Shown here piece after piece: positions 19,674 to 28,115 of a DNA stretch of 64,000 nucleotides (the first letter of the stretch is position 1; each line of letters begins with the position of its first letter). The DNA is from Dyella kyungheensis (lineage in GTDB: Bacteria; Pseudomonadota; Gammaproteobacteria; Xanthomonadales; Rhodanobacteraceae). The position numbers and the translations under genes were made by a program. The notes under the pieces are model-generated. The model worked only from the letters and a program-made list of their open reading frames with translations, had not been told where the DNA came from and did not search any database. The stretch covers positions 248,001-312,000 of the forward strand of contig NZ_JADIKC010000005.1 in NCBI RefSeq assembly GCF_016905005.1, written 5' to 3'.

Positions 19674-20447
19674 ATGCCCACTGCCACGCCTCCTTTCATC
19701 GTCGCCATTCCCGCCCGCTACGGTTCCACCCGCCTGCCGGCCAAGCCGCTGCGCGATATCGCCGGCGTGCCGATGGTGGTGCGCGTGGCGCAACGAGCGC
19801 TCGAGGCAGGTGCGTCGCAGGTGGTGGTGGCGGTGGACGACCGGCGCATTGCCGATGCACTGCAAGGCCAGGGCGTGGATGTGTGCATGACGCGCAGCGA
19901 TCATGCCTCGGGCAGCGATCGCCTGGCCGAATGTGCCGAGCACTACGCGTGGCCCGACGACGCCATCGTGGTGAACCTGCAGGGCGACGAACCGTTCGCG
20001 CCGGCTGCGGGCATTCGCGAAGTTGCGCATGCGTTGGCCGAGGACGATGCGCCGATGGCCACGCTGGCCACGCCGATCTTGGACGCGCACGAACTGTTCG
20101 ATCCCAACGTCGTCAAGCTGGTGCGGTCGGCGACGGGACGTGCCTTGTATTTCAGCCGCGCGCCCCTGCCGTGGGCACGCGACGCGTTCGCCGTTCACCG
20201 CAACGTGTTGCCCGAGAACATACCGTTCCTGCGCCACATCGGTATCTACGCCTATCGGGCGGCCTTCCTGAAGCGATACACCACGCTTGAGCGCACGCCG
20301 CTGGAGCAGGCCGAGTCGCTGGAGCAGTTGCGCGTGCTGGAACACGGTTTCCCGATTGCGGCCCGCCTCACGCCCGAGCCGTTCCCGCCGGGCATCGATA
20401 CCGAAGCCGATCTGCAGCGCGCGGAACGCTGGCTGGCCGATTGTTGA
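19674..20447 (+). CDS. kdsB: 3-deoxy-manno-octulosonate cytidylyltransferase
   Basis: KdsB activates Kdo as CMP-Kdo for the inner core of lipopolysaccharide. The N-terminal [16 protein letters not shown] nucleotide-binding loop, [10 protein letters not shown] and RHIGIYAYR are family signatures. The protein is 257 residues (E. coli 248). The ATG at 19674 gives the conserved N-terminus; the open frame extends upstream into the repeat. No lpxK or msbA lies beside it, although these are frequent partners elsewhere. Confidence 0.95.
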   Translation: MPTATPPFIVAIPARYGSTRLPAKPLRDIAGVPMVVRVAQRALEAGASQVVVAVDDRRIADALQGQGVDVCMTRSDHASGSDRLAECAEHYAWPDDAIVVNLQGDEPFAPAAGIREVAHALAEDDAPMATLATPILDAHELFDPNVVKLVRSATGRALYFSRAPLPWARDAFAVHRNVLPENIPFLRHIGIYAYRAAFLKRYTTLERTPLEQAESLEQLRVLEHGFPIAARLTPEPFPPGIDTEADLQRAERWLADC

Positions 20448-20450
20448 TCC

Positions 20451-20609
20451 TCAGCGCCCCCGGCGCAGCATCATCACCAGCAGTCCGCCCAACACCAGAC
20501 CGACCACCAGCCCGATGCCGGCGCCCCACAGCGCACCGTTGGTGCCGGCGACGGCATGGCCGATCAGAACGCCGAGCACGAACAGGATGGGAAGCGGCAG
20601 ACAGCCCAC
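20451..20609 (-). CDS. Small hypothetical membrane protein (52 residues)
   Basis: A short frame with a GTG start at 20609 and GGAG eight bases upstream encodes about 52 residues: a hydrophobic helix (LPLPILFVLGVLIG), a short Gly/Asn loop, a second helix rich in glycine (GIGLVVGLVLGGLLVMM) and a basic tail RRGR. The pattern of two helices with Gly-x3-Gly spacing and a positive end suits a small inner-membrane protein. It ends three bases from the convergent kdsB stop. No family is recognised. Confidence 0.5.
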   Translation of the reverse strand: MGCLPLPILFVLGVLIGHAVAGTNGALWGAGIGLVVGLVLGGLLVMMLRRGR

Positions 20610-20664
20610 GAGCGCTACTCCGGTTTCTTGCCGACGGGCGACATCCGAATCCTAGCGGCCGGAA

Positions 20665-21084
20665 TTATTTGTTGAACGCAATCGGTATCTGCACGTAGCC
20701 ATCGGCAGGCGCGCCGTTCTTGACGGCCGGCTTGTACGACCAGCCCTTCACCGTGCGCACGGCCTCGTCATCGAGGGCCTTGGAACCCGACGACATCATC
20801 ACGTGGAAGGATTTGGCCTTGCTGTCGGCCCCCACCTGCACCATCACCACGACCGTGCCGGTGCCGGCGGAATTCTTCATGGCGGCGGAAAAACGGGGAG
20901 CCGGCTGAGGACGATCCTCGTCGACGCTGGCCGGGTGATCGCCTGCGCTGTTGCTCGCCGGGCTGGCCGAGGACGTGGCGGCTGCGGGAGCGGCTGCGTT
21001 CTGCTCGATGGCTGCGGCGAGAGCCCCCTGGCACACGAGCATGGCGGCGGCCGCGGCCGCTATCGTAAAGAGCTTGCGCTTCAC
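20665..21084 (-). CDS. Periplasmic TonB C-terminal-domain protein
   Basis: The 139-residue protein has a signal peptide (KRKLF then an Ala-rich core, cleavage near GALA at 23), a Pro/Ala/Ser linker, and a C-terminal TonB fold (about 60-139; GTVVVMVQVGADSKAKS, LDDEAVRTVKGWSYKPA, and YVQIPIAF at the end). TonB domains normally contact TonB-dependent receptors, but this form lacks the proline-rich span and anchoring helix, so it may be a soluble relative with another role. The GTG at 21084 follows GGGGAGGAAG at good spacing; upstream codons are excluded on that basis. Confidence 0.7.
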   Translation of the reverse strand: MKRKLFTIAAAAAAMLVCQGALAAAIEQNAAAPAAATSSASPASNSAGDHPASVDEDRPQPAPRFSAAMKNSAGTGTVVVMVQVGADSKAKSFHVMMSSGSKALDDEAVRTVKGWSYKPAVKNGAPADGYVQIPIAFNK

Positions 21085-21237
21085 TTTCTTCCTCCCCTGT
21101 GGACCGCCCAAATATAGACAGACTTTGCGTTACACAACAATCGTGACTTTGGTCATTCTCCAGGGCTTGATTGCGGGCCTTTTCGCAGCCATTTCGTTGG
21201 TTCATACGATGTCGCCAGCCCCGAGGTCGCTCTCCCG

Positions 21238-21708
21238 ATGAATGCCATGGACCCGCCATCCATCCTGTTCGTGTGCCTGGGCAACATCTGCCGTTCGCCG
21301 CTGGTGGAGGCCGTGGCGCGCCAGCGCAGCGCCCAGGCGGGCCTCGCGCTGACGCTGGCCTCCTGCGGCACCGGGCACTGGCACGCGGGCAAGGGGGCCG
21401 ATCCACGCATGCTCCGTGCGGCGGCGGATGCGGGCTATGACCTGTCGCCGCATCGGGCGCGGCAAGTACGGGCGGCCGATTTTCAGGATTTCGACTGGGT
21501 GCTGGCGATGGACCAGGACAATCTGGAAACGCTCCAGGGCCTGCGTCGCGACGGTTCGGAACCGGCATTGTTCCTGCCCTGGGCAGGTGTTGCCGGGCCG
21601 GCGGAATTTCCCGATCCGTACTACGGCGACACCGACGGCTTCCGCCGCGCCGTAGCGCTGGCCGAGCAGGGCGTGGATGGCCTGATCGCCCGCCTGCGGC
21701 GCCGGTGA
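21238..21708 (+). CDS. Low-molecular-weight protein-tyrosine-phosphatase family protein
   Basis: A cytoplasmic acid phosphatase fold of 156 residues. The phosphate loop CLGNICRS gives the nucleophile C13 and R19, and the FPDPYYG segment supplies the general-acid aspartate. In Gram-negatives such enzymes often act on BY-kinases of polysaccharide export (Wzb/Etp type), but no kinase or export genes adjoin it. The stop lies 17 bp from uvrC, so the two may share a transcript. A second ATG at 21247 is an alternative start. Confidence 0.9.
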   Translation: MNAMDPPSILFVCLGNICRSPLVEAVARQRSAQAGLALTLASCGTGHWHAGKGADPRMLRAAADAGYDLSPHRARQVRAADFQDFDWVLAMDQDNLETLQGLRRDGSEPALFLPWAGVAGPAEFPDPYYGDTDGFRRAVALAEQGVDGLIARLRRR

Positions 21709-21725
21709 GCGGATAGAATCACACG

Positions 21726-23555
21726 ATGCAGTCCACTCCGCCGCCGCAAGCCTTCGACGGCAAGGCTTTCGTCAAAAACCTCAGTACCTCGCCCGGCGTC
21801 TATCGTTATTTCGACGAGGACGGCGATCTCCTGTACGTGGGCAAGGCCGGCAATCTCAAGAAGCGCGTCGGCAGCTATTTCCTGAAGCCGCGGATGGAGC
21901 CGCGCATCGCGGCGATGGTGTCGCAGATCGCGCGCGTCGAGATCACCATCACCCGTACCGAGGGTGAGGCGCTGCTGCTCGAATCGCAGCTGATCAAGTC
22001 GCTCAAGCCGCGCTACAACATCCTGCTGCGCGACGACAAAAGCTATCCGTACATCTACCTGTCCGGTGGCGAGGACTATCCGCGGCTCGCCTTCCATCGC
22101 GGTGCGCGCAACATGCCGGGCCGTTATTTCGGCCCGTATCCCAGCACGTTTGCGGTGCGCGAAAGCCTCAACTTGATGCAGAAGCTGTTCAAGGTGCGCC
22201 AGTGCGAGGACAGCTATTTCAAGAACCGTTCGCGCCCCTGCCTGCAACATCAGATCGGCCGGTGCACCGCGCCGTGCGTGCAGTTCATCACCGTCGACGA
22301 CTATCGCAACGACGTGCGCCACGCCGAGATGTTCCTCGAGGGCCGCAGCAGCGCGGTGATCGACGAACTGGCCGGACAGATGGAGCAGGCCAGCAAATCG
22401 CTGGAGTTCGAGCGTGCCGCCGCGTTCCGCGACCAGGTCGCCGCGCTGCGCAAGCTGCAGGCCGAACACCATGTGCAGGGCGCCAGCGCGGACATGGACG
22501 TGCTGGCCTGCTGCATCGAGGCGGGCATGGTCTGCGTGAGCGTGCTGTTCTTCCGCAACGGCATCAGCCTGGGTACGCGCGATTTCTTCCCGCGCCTGCC
22601 GCTGGATGCCGAACCGGCCGATGTGCTGGAGCAGTTCATCGCGCAGTACTACCTGGATCGACCGGTGCCGCGCGAACTGATTCTCGGTGAGACGCTGCCG
22701 ACCCAGCAGATCCTCGGCGAGATGCTGGCGCAGCAGTCGGGCCACGCGGTGGAGCTGAAATCCAGCGTGCGCGGCGAACGCGCGCGCTTCCTGCAGATGG
22801 CCGAGCGCAATGCGCAGGCCTCGCTCACCGCCAGGCTCGCCAGTCGGCAGACGCTGGGGGCGCGCTTCGACGACCTGCAGAAATTGCTGGAGCTGGACGA
22901 ATCGCCGCGCCGCATCGAGTGCTTCGACATCAGCCACACGATGGGCGAACTCACCGTGGCCTCGTGCGTGGTGTTCGGTCCCGAGGGGCCGGAGAAATCG
23001 CACTACCGCCGTTTCAATATCACCGGCATCACGGGCGGCGATGACTATGCCGCCATGCATCAGGCCTTGGTGCGGCGGTTTCGCAAGCTGGCCGATGGCG
23101 AGGGTGCACGCCCCGATGTGCTGCTGATCGACGGTGGCAGCGGGCAGGTGGCACAGGCGCTGGACGTGCTGCGCGAGCTGGGCGTTACCGGCATCCACGT
23201 GGTGGGCGTGGCCAAGGGGCCGGGCCGGCGGGCCGGCGAGGAGACGCTGGTGCTGGCCGATTCCGGCCGCAACCTGCATCCGGGCCCCTCGTCGCCGGCG
23301 CTGCACCTGGTGTCGGCCGTGCGCGACGAGGCCCATCGCTTTGCCATCACCGGCCATCGCAAGCGGCGCGAGAAAGCGCGCGAGCGCAGCGTGCTGGAGG
23401 ATGTGCCGGGCGTAGGTGCGAGGCGCCGTTCGGCCCTGCTCAAGGCTTTTGGCGGCCTGCAGGGCGTGGAAGCGGCCGGCGTGGAAGAGCTGACCCGCGT
23501 CAAAGGTATCGACCGCGGACTGGCCGAACGCATCTATGCTGCACTTCATGGCTGA
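21726..23555 (+). CDS. uvrC: Excinuclease ABC subunit UvrC
   Basis: UvrC makes the dual incisions of nucleotide excision repair with UvrB. The 609-residue protein has an N-terminal GIY-YIG nuclease (PGVYRYF and LYVGKAGNLKKRV, about 12-95), the cysteine-bearing linker, a UVR motif (about 205-240) for UvrB contact, the RNase H-like second nuclease (about 390-540, beginning CFDISH), and a C-terminal tandem helix-hairpin-helix (LEDVPGVGARRRSALL). It is complete. pgsA follows, an order conserved in gammaproteobacteria. Confidence 0.98.
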   Translation: MQSTPPPQAFDGKAFVKNLSTSPGVYRYFDEDGDLLYVGKAGNLKKRVGSYFLKPRMEPRIAAMVSQIARVEITITRTEGEALLLESQLIKSLKPRYNILLRDDKSYPYIYLSGGEDYPRLAFHRGARNMPGRYFGPYPSTFAVRESLNLMQKLFKVRQCEDSYFKNRSRPCLQHQIGRCTAPCVQFITVDDYRNDVRHAEMFLEGRSSAVIDELAGQMEQASKSLEFERAAAFRDQVAALRKLQAEHHVQGASADMDVLACCIEAGMVCVSVLFFRNGISLGTRDFFPRLPLDAEPADVLEQFIAQYYLDRPVPRELILGETLPTQQILGEMLAQQSGHAVELKSSVRGERARFLQMAERNAQASLTARLASRQTLGARFDDLQKLLELDESPRRIECFDISHTMGELTVASCVVFGPEGPEKSHYRRFNITGITGGDDYAAMHQALVRRFRKLADGEGARPDVLLIDGGSGQVAQALDVLRELGVTGIHVVGVAKGPGRRAGEETLVLADSGRNLHPGPSSPALHLVSAVRDEAHRFAITGHRKRREKARERSVLEDVPGVGARRRSALLKAFGGLQGVEAAGVEELTRVKGIDRGLAERIYAALHG

Positions 23556-23579
23556 TCGACACGACATGGAGTGTTCGGC

Positions 23580-23604
23580 GTCATTCCGGCGAAAGCCAAA
23601 ATCC
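23580..23604 (+). repeat. Decayed solo arm of the ATTCCGGCGCAGGCCGGAAT repeat family
   Basis: TCATTCCGGCGAAAGCCAAA matches one arm of the paired elements at 1014, 31456 and 59136 with several substitutions. No inverted partner is found in the 133-bp uvrC-pgsA spacer. Confidence 0.5.
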
Positions 23605-23688
23605 CTCATGATTCGGGCTGTGGGCGACGGGCGATCTATTCGATGATTCCCGCGTCCCCGTGCTGAGCGCTTCAACCGGAAAGGATCT

Positions 23689-24297
23689 ATGCACATCAAC
23701 CTGCCCACCTGGCTGACCCTGTTCCGCGTACTGCTGTTGCCGGTCATGGTGGTGGTGTTCTATTGGCAGTTTCCGGGGCACAACATCACGGCAGCCATCG
23801 TGTTCGCGCTGGCGGCCGTCACCGACTGGCTGGACGGCTATCTCGCCCGGCGCATGAATCTCACCTCGGCCTTCGGTGCCTTCCTCGACCCGGTGGCCGA
23901 CAAGCTGATGGTGGCAGTGACGCTGTTCCTGCTGGTGGAAACCCATCGCGGCGGCTGGCCGGGCATCCTGATGGCGATCACCGCAGCCATCATCGTGGGG
24001 CGTGAGATCAGCGTCTCCGCCTTGCGCGAATGGATGGCCGAGATCGGCATGCGCGCCACCATCAAGGTGGCGTTCATCGGCAAGCTCAAGACCGCCATGC
24101 AGATGGTGGCGCTGATCGTGCTGATCGTGCAGCACGAGAAGGACGCCGAGGCCCTGCGCCTGTATCACATCGGTGAGGGACTGCTGGTGATCGCCGGCAT
24201 CCTCACCATCTGGTCGGGGCTGTATTACCTGCGCGCCGCCTGGCCCAGCCTGAAGGGCGACGGTTCGGGCCACGCCTTGCCCCGCAACGACGACTAG
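23689..24297 (+). CDS. pgsA: CDP-diacylglycerol--glycerol-3-phosphate 3-phosphatidyltransferase
   Basis: PgsA makes phosphatidylglycerophosphate, the committed step to phosphatidylglycerol and cardiolipin, in the inner membrane. The CDP-alcohol phosphatidyltransferase motif is complete: D46, D49-G50, A53-R54, G63, D67 and D71. It is 202 residues with about four to five hydrophobic helices. The N-terminus NLPTWLTLFRV is typical. Located between uvrC and a tRNA-Gly gene, as in many gammaproteobacteria. Confidence 0.97.
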   Translation: MHINLPTWLTLFRVLLLPVMVVVFYWQFPGHNITAAIVFALAAVTDWLDGYLARRMNLTSAFGAFLDPVADKLMVAVTLFLLVETHRGGWPGILMAITAAIIVGREISVSALREWMAEIGMRATIKVAFIGKLKTAMQMVALIVLIVQHEKDAEALRLYHIGEGLLVIAGILTIWSGLYYLRAAWPSLKGDGSGHALPRNDD

Positions 24298-24316
24298 GTT
24301 TCTTTGTGACAGGTGC

Positions 24317-24344
24317 TTGACGGCCGCGGATTAGCCATTACAAT
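24317..24344 (+). promoter_or_regulatory. Sigma-70 promoter of tRNA-Gly
   Basis: TTGACG (24317-24322) and TACAAT (24339-24344) are 16 bp apart. A GC-rich discriminator (GCGCGACTCC) follows directly before the tRNA, as expected for stringently controlled stable RNA promoters. Confidence 0.8.
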
Positions 24345-24357
24345 GCGCGACTCCGAT

Positions 24358-24433
<76 letters not shown>

Positions 24434-24470
24434 GATTCGGTGGATTGAAGCATCGCAATCCACACAAGAA

Positions 24471-24496
24471 AGCGACCCTCGTGGTCGCTTTTTTTA
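24471..24496 (+). terminator. Intrinsic terminator after tRNA-Gly
   Basis: The stem AGCGACC/GGTCGCT with loop CTCGT (24471-24489) is followed by seven T residues. The tRNA is thus a single-gene transcript. Confidence 0.93.
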
Positions 24497-24587
24497 TGGC
24501 CGAACGGAAAGGCGCGCGAAGCATGTAAGGTTTTCGATGCGCCGAGGGACTCTTCTGACGAATCTGCTCACGAAAGGAGATCGTCCG

Positions 24588-25322
24588 ATGGTAGCCGTGC
24601 TCGAACGTTCCACCGACACCGTCCCGGTACGCAGGGTCGCCTCTTGGTGCCTGGAAGGGCTGCGGTTGTGGCGACGCTATCCGCTACGCCTGTTTTTGCT
24701 CAGTCTTGCCCCCATGGTGCTGGAGGCGCTGCTGCAGCTTGTCCCGCTCGTAGGCGTGGCCTTGTCCAAGGTCTTTCCGCTGTTGTTGAGTATCGGTGTC
24801 CTTCAGGGACTGGTGGATGCCGTTTCGTCCGGCAGACTGCGTTGGAGCAGCCCGTTGCGCCTCTGGCAGCACAGCTATCGCTGGCGTGCGCTGGGACTGG
24901 CGTTGCTGTGCGGTCCGCTGGTGTTTGGTCTGCAGCAACTGGGGGTGGCAGCCATCTACGGCTGGCCGGCCGTGGATGCCATCCTGCTGGGCCATGTAGC
25001 GGCGCATCCCGAGTTCGCGAATCGCACTTTCAGTTGCCTGCTCATCTTGCCAGGCGTGCCTGTTGCCATCGGGCTGGGTCTGGCGCCGATGTTCGTGATG
25101 TTTCGCAACGCCACGCCTTGGCAGGCCATGCAGCGAAGCCTGACGACTATGCTTCGGTCGCCTGCCGCGTTTTCAATGTATGCAGGAATCCAGCTGTTGC
25201 TCACCGCTGGCATGCTGCTGGTGCCGTTCGGACTTCTGTTGCTCCTGCCATTGCTGCCGTGGATGACGGCATGCTGGTACGTGATCTGGACGGACCTGGG
25301 CCGGACCGCGGACAAGTCGTGA
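24588..25322 (+). CDS. Putative polytopic membrane protein, first gene of the ECF operon
   Basis: A 244-residue integral membrane protein with about five to six hydrophobic helices (near residues 30-55, 60-80, 103-128, 150-172 and 190-235), a short cytoplasmic N-terminus and several Arg/Trp-rich loops. It loosely resembles the BPSS1780/YciC-like families, but that assignment is tentative. AAAGGAGAT ends seven bases before the ATG at 24588, which fixes the start. Only four bases separate its stop from the sigma-factor start, so it is the first gene of a three-gene operon and a candidate sensor or target. Confidence 0.7.
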   Translation: MVAVLERSTDTVPVRRVASWCLEGLRLWRRYPLRLFLLSLAPMVLEALLQLVPLVGVALSKVFPLLLSIGVLQGLVDAVSSGRLRWSSPLRLWQHSYRWRALGLALLCGPLVFGLQQLGVAAIYGWPAVDAILLGHVAAHPEFANRTFSCLLILPGVPVAIGLGLAPMFVMFRNATPWQAMQRSLTTMLRSPAAFSMYAGIQLLLTAGMLLVPFGLLLLLPLLPWMTACWYVIWTDLGRTADKS

Positions 25323-25326
25323 TCCG

Positions 25327-25836
25327 ATGACTCGCGATGACGGGCAAGACAGAAGCTTTGACGATGTTCTGCGACGGCACGCTGGATTGCTCTCGCGCAT
25401 CGCCGCGAGCTACGAGGCCGATCCGGCGTTGCGTGACGATCTGCTGCAGGACATGGCGCTCGCTTTATGGCGCGCCTTGCCGAACTGGCGAGGGGAAGCG
25501 CCGCTGCGCGCCTTCGTTGCACGCGTGGCGCACAACCGCGGCGCGACTCACGTGGTCGGACAGATGCGCAGCCCCCTGGGCGGTGCGCTGAGCGATGACT
25601 GGATAGAGCCGCGGCACGGCCCTGATGGCCACGCGGAACTCGAAGAACGGCGCGTGCGCCTGCAGGACGCGGTGAGGCGCCTGCCGCTGTCCCAGCGGCA
25701 GGCCGTGACCCTGGCCCTGGAGGGGTTCAGCCACGCGGAGATCGCCGATGCGCTTGGCATCACCGCCAACAGCGTCGGCGTGCGCCTCAACCGTGCAAAA
25801 GCCGCATTGAAATCCGTACTGGGAGAAGACGCATGA
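25327..25836 (+). CDS. ECF-type RNA polymerase sigma factor
   Basis: The 169-residue protein has sigma region 2 (about 15-75, with LRDDLLQDMALALWRALPNW in place of the usual DxxQxxF pattern) and region 4 (about 105-165, with LPLSQRQAVTLALEG, the HAEIADALGI helix-turn-helix and VGVRLNRAKAALK). There is no region 1 or 3, so it is an ECF (group IV) factor. It overlaps the following membrane gene by four bases (ATGA), the typical coupling of ECF and anti-sigma genes. Its target promoters are unknown. Confidence 0.9.
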   Translation: MTRDDGQDRSFDDVLRRHAGLLSRIAASYEADPALRDDLLQDMALALWRALPNWRGEAPLRAFVARVAHNRGATHVVGQMRSPLGGALSDDWIEPRHGPDGHAELEERRVRLQDAVRRLPLSQRQAVTLALEGFSHAEIADALGITANSVGVRLNRAKAALKSVLGEDA

Positions 25837-26420
25837 GCGGGCAGGGCAACGACTGGTCCGAGTGGGGCGAGCTATGGCGCGATCAGCCGGCCGTGGATGT
25901 GTCCCAACTCGCCCGGGCCGCGTCTCGCAAACGCTGGCGCATGCGCGTCATCGTGGCGTTGGAGCTGCTGATGTCGGCAGTTGCATGCGCGCAGTGCCTG
26001 AGGTTCATGAGCATCACGACGGGGCGTTGGCAAGTCTGGAGTATCGCCACCCTCGTGTTCATGCTCGTCCTTCAATGGCTGTATCTGCATGTGCGCCGCG
26101 GCACCTGGCAGGCTTCGGGCGATGACGTGCGCAGCTTGCTGCAGCTGTCGCTTCAGCGTGCTGCGGCGGGTGTGCGTCTGGCCAGGATCAATCTCTGGAG
26201 CACCGCGGTGTGGGTCGTGCTGACCGTGCTGGTCAGCGTGCCGGAGTTGGAGCCTTCCCGTTGGCAGGCCGATCCGAAACTCAAATGGACCCTTGTGCTC
26301 CAGTGCGCGGTCAACGGCCCGTTGATCCTGGCGATCATCGTCTTCTGCCTCTGGTACATCCGGCGGCAGCGCGCGCGTATTGCGCGAATAGGAGAACTGC
26401 TGAGACCCGATCCGACCTGA
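25833..26420 (+). CDS. Membrane protein, probable anti-sigma factor
   Basis: The 195-residue protein has a short N-terminal cytoplasmic segment (WSEWGELWRDQP) and four predicted transmembrane helices (about 38-58, 66-86, 120-140, 160-178) with a basic tail. It lacks the zinc HxxxCxxC motif of the ZAS class. Anti-sigma function is inferred from its coupling to the ECF gene and its membrane topology, not from a recognised domain. Confidence 0.6.
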   Translation: MSGQGNDWSEWGELWRDQPAVDVSQLARAASRKRWRMRVIVALELLMSAVACAQCLRFMSITTGRWQVWSIATLVFMLVLQWLYLHVRRGTWQASGDDVRSLLQLSLQRAAAGVRLARINLWSTAVWVVLTVLVSVPELEPSRWQADPKLKWTLVLQCAVNGPLILAIIVFCLWYIRRQRARIARIGELLRPDPT

Positions 26421-26650
26421 GATTTGTCCGCGCATCCGCCCGCAAGAGCCTTTGTACCGGCGACTGTCGCTTCGCGGCCGCGCCATGGGTACCAGGCAAT
26501 CGCAAGAACATGACGTTCGGCTCATACAACGCCCGCGCCGAACGACCATAGTTTGCTGGCGTTCGACGCGTCACGCCGGATCGCCATCACCTCGGCTCAG
26601 TCGTAAACCTCCGCCAACCATGGCGCAGCCTCACTTCGCCTGGAACCTCC

Positions 26651-28081
26651 ATGGGTATTTTGCGTCTTGGAAAATGGATTTCCGTTGTCTTGCTCGTATT
26701 GGTGGTTGCGGGCGGCGCGCTGTTTTACGTTTTCAACCGAACCTTCTATCCCGACGCACCGGTGGCGGACTTTCCGCCGCCCAACGACCTGGCGAGTGCG
26801 CAGAAGCAGGATTTCGAGCACTTCAAGCATTACCTCGAGCTGGACAAGGCTTATACGCCGGCAGCGCGCAAGGAAGCGGAACAGATGTTGGCCAATCAGT
26901 CGGCCAAAGCCGGCACGCTGACTCCCGCGCAGTTTGACCTGGCCATTGCGCGCATCGTGGCGCTGGCCGATAACGCTCACTCGTCGGTGTCCAGGGGGCC
27001 GCTGTCGCGCAGGCATAATCGACTGCCGTGCCGCTTCTATCGTTTTTCGGACGGCTATTTCGTGCTACGCGCGCAAGAGGCGTGCGCGCCGCTGCTGGGA
27101 GCCAAGGTGCTGGCCATCGACGGTGTGCCGGTCGACGAAGTCGCCAACCGGATGTATGCGTACACCGGCGGGCCGCGGAATCATTACGACCAGTCCGCGT
27201 CGCCGCTCTTTCTGGAGTCTCCCGAGCTGCTGCATGCTGCGGGGCAGGCAACCCAGGCCGATCGCATCCTGCTTCGTGTGCGCCTTGCCGATGGCTCAGA
27301 GGCCGAGCAGGTCGTGCTGGCCGATCCGGCCAACCCGGACGAGCCGCGCGTGTTCTCCGATGCCTATCTGTCGCCTGATCCTGTCGATGGCGAAGCTCCA
27401 GGCTGGACATCGCCGTTGACCGCCGACGCCGAGCTGCCGTTGTTTCTTCGCGACTACGGCAATCCTTTCAGGTCGACCTACGATGCGCATAGCGGCGTCT
27501 ACTACGTGCAGTTCAAAAGCAACCAGGACGAGAAGGGGCATCCCATTGCGCCGTTTGTCGCCCTCGTGAAGCGGGAGATCACGTCGCACAAGCCGCGCGC
27601 CATCGTGCTCGACCTGCGCCTGGATCGAGGTGGCGATTTCACCACGACGGCCAACCTGATGAAGAACCTTCCGCGGTTGGCGGATACGGTGCAGCACGTT
27701 TACGTGCTTACCAGCGCCTGGACCTTTTCCGCAGGCAACGTCGGCGTGGCATTGCTGAAGGAACACGGCGGCGGCAAGGTGACCGTGATCGGCGAGCCCG
27801 TGGGTGATCGCCTGCGTCTATGGGCCGAGGGTGGCAGCATGGTGCTTCCCAACTCGAAGCTGCGCATTGGCTACGCCACCGGCTTGCACGACTATCGCCG
27901 CCCGTGTCGCGCTGAGCCGGGTTGTTACTGGATCATGGCCTTTTACCCCACGCATATCGCCAGCTTCGAACCAGACGTTCGCGTGGAGTACCGCTACGCC
28001 GACTACCGGGCCTTGCGCGATCCCCTGCTGGAGAGGGCGATGGAACTGGCGGCCGCGGATCGCGCTGGCGTCGTGAATTGA
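26651..28081 (+). CDS. S41-peptidase-like protein with altered catalytic dyad
   Basis: A 476-residue protein with one N-terminal helix (about 8-28) acting as signal or anchor, a helical region, a small PDZ-like segment (about 130-215) and a C-terminal tail-specific-protease-like fold. The serine loop TFSAG (S360) and the following GEPVGDR (381-387) align with the TaSAsE and GExTxGK motifs of S41 proteases. The expected lysine is replaced by D386/R387, so activity is doubtful. The 230 bp before it hold no gene or clear promoter. It may belong to the ECF regulon, but this is a guess from position. Confidence 0.6.
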   Translation: MGILRLGKWISVVLLVLVVAGGALFYVFNRTFYPDAPVADFPPPNDLASAQKQDFEHFKHYLELDKAYTPAARKEAEQMLANQSAKAGTLTPAQFDLAIARIVALADNAHSSVSRGPLSRRHNRLPCRFYRFSDGYFVLRAQEACAPLLGAKVLAIDGVPVDEVANRMYAYTGGPRNHYDQSASPLFLESPELLHAAGQATQADRILLRVRLADGSEAEQVVLADPANPDEPRVFSDAYLSPDPVDGEAPGWTSPLTADAELPLFLRDYGNPFRSTYDAHSGVYYVQFKSNQDEKGHPIAPFVALVKREITSHKPRAIVLDLRLDRGGDFTTTANLMKNLPRLADTVQHVYVLTSAWTFSAGNVGVALLKEHGGGKVTVIGEPVGDRLRLWAEGGSMVLPNSKLRIGYATGLHDYRRPCRAEPGCYWIMAFYPTHIASFEPDVRVEYRYADYRALRDPLLERAMELAAADRAGVVN

Positions 28082-28115
28082 CGCCAGCACGGTCGGGTCG
28101 TCGGCGACGCCGGTG

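Noticed and set aside
26421-26650. Possible small gene before the S41-like gene
   Set aside because: Short frames here have no ribosome-binding site, no hydrophobic or conserved pattern, and are disrupted on both strands.
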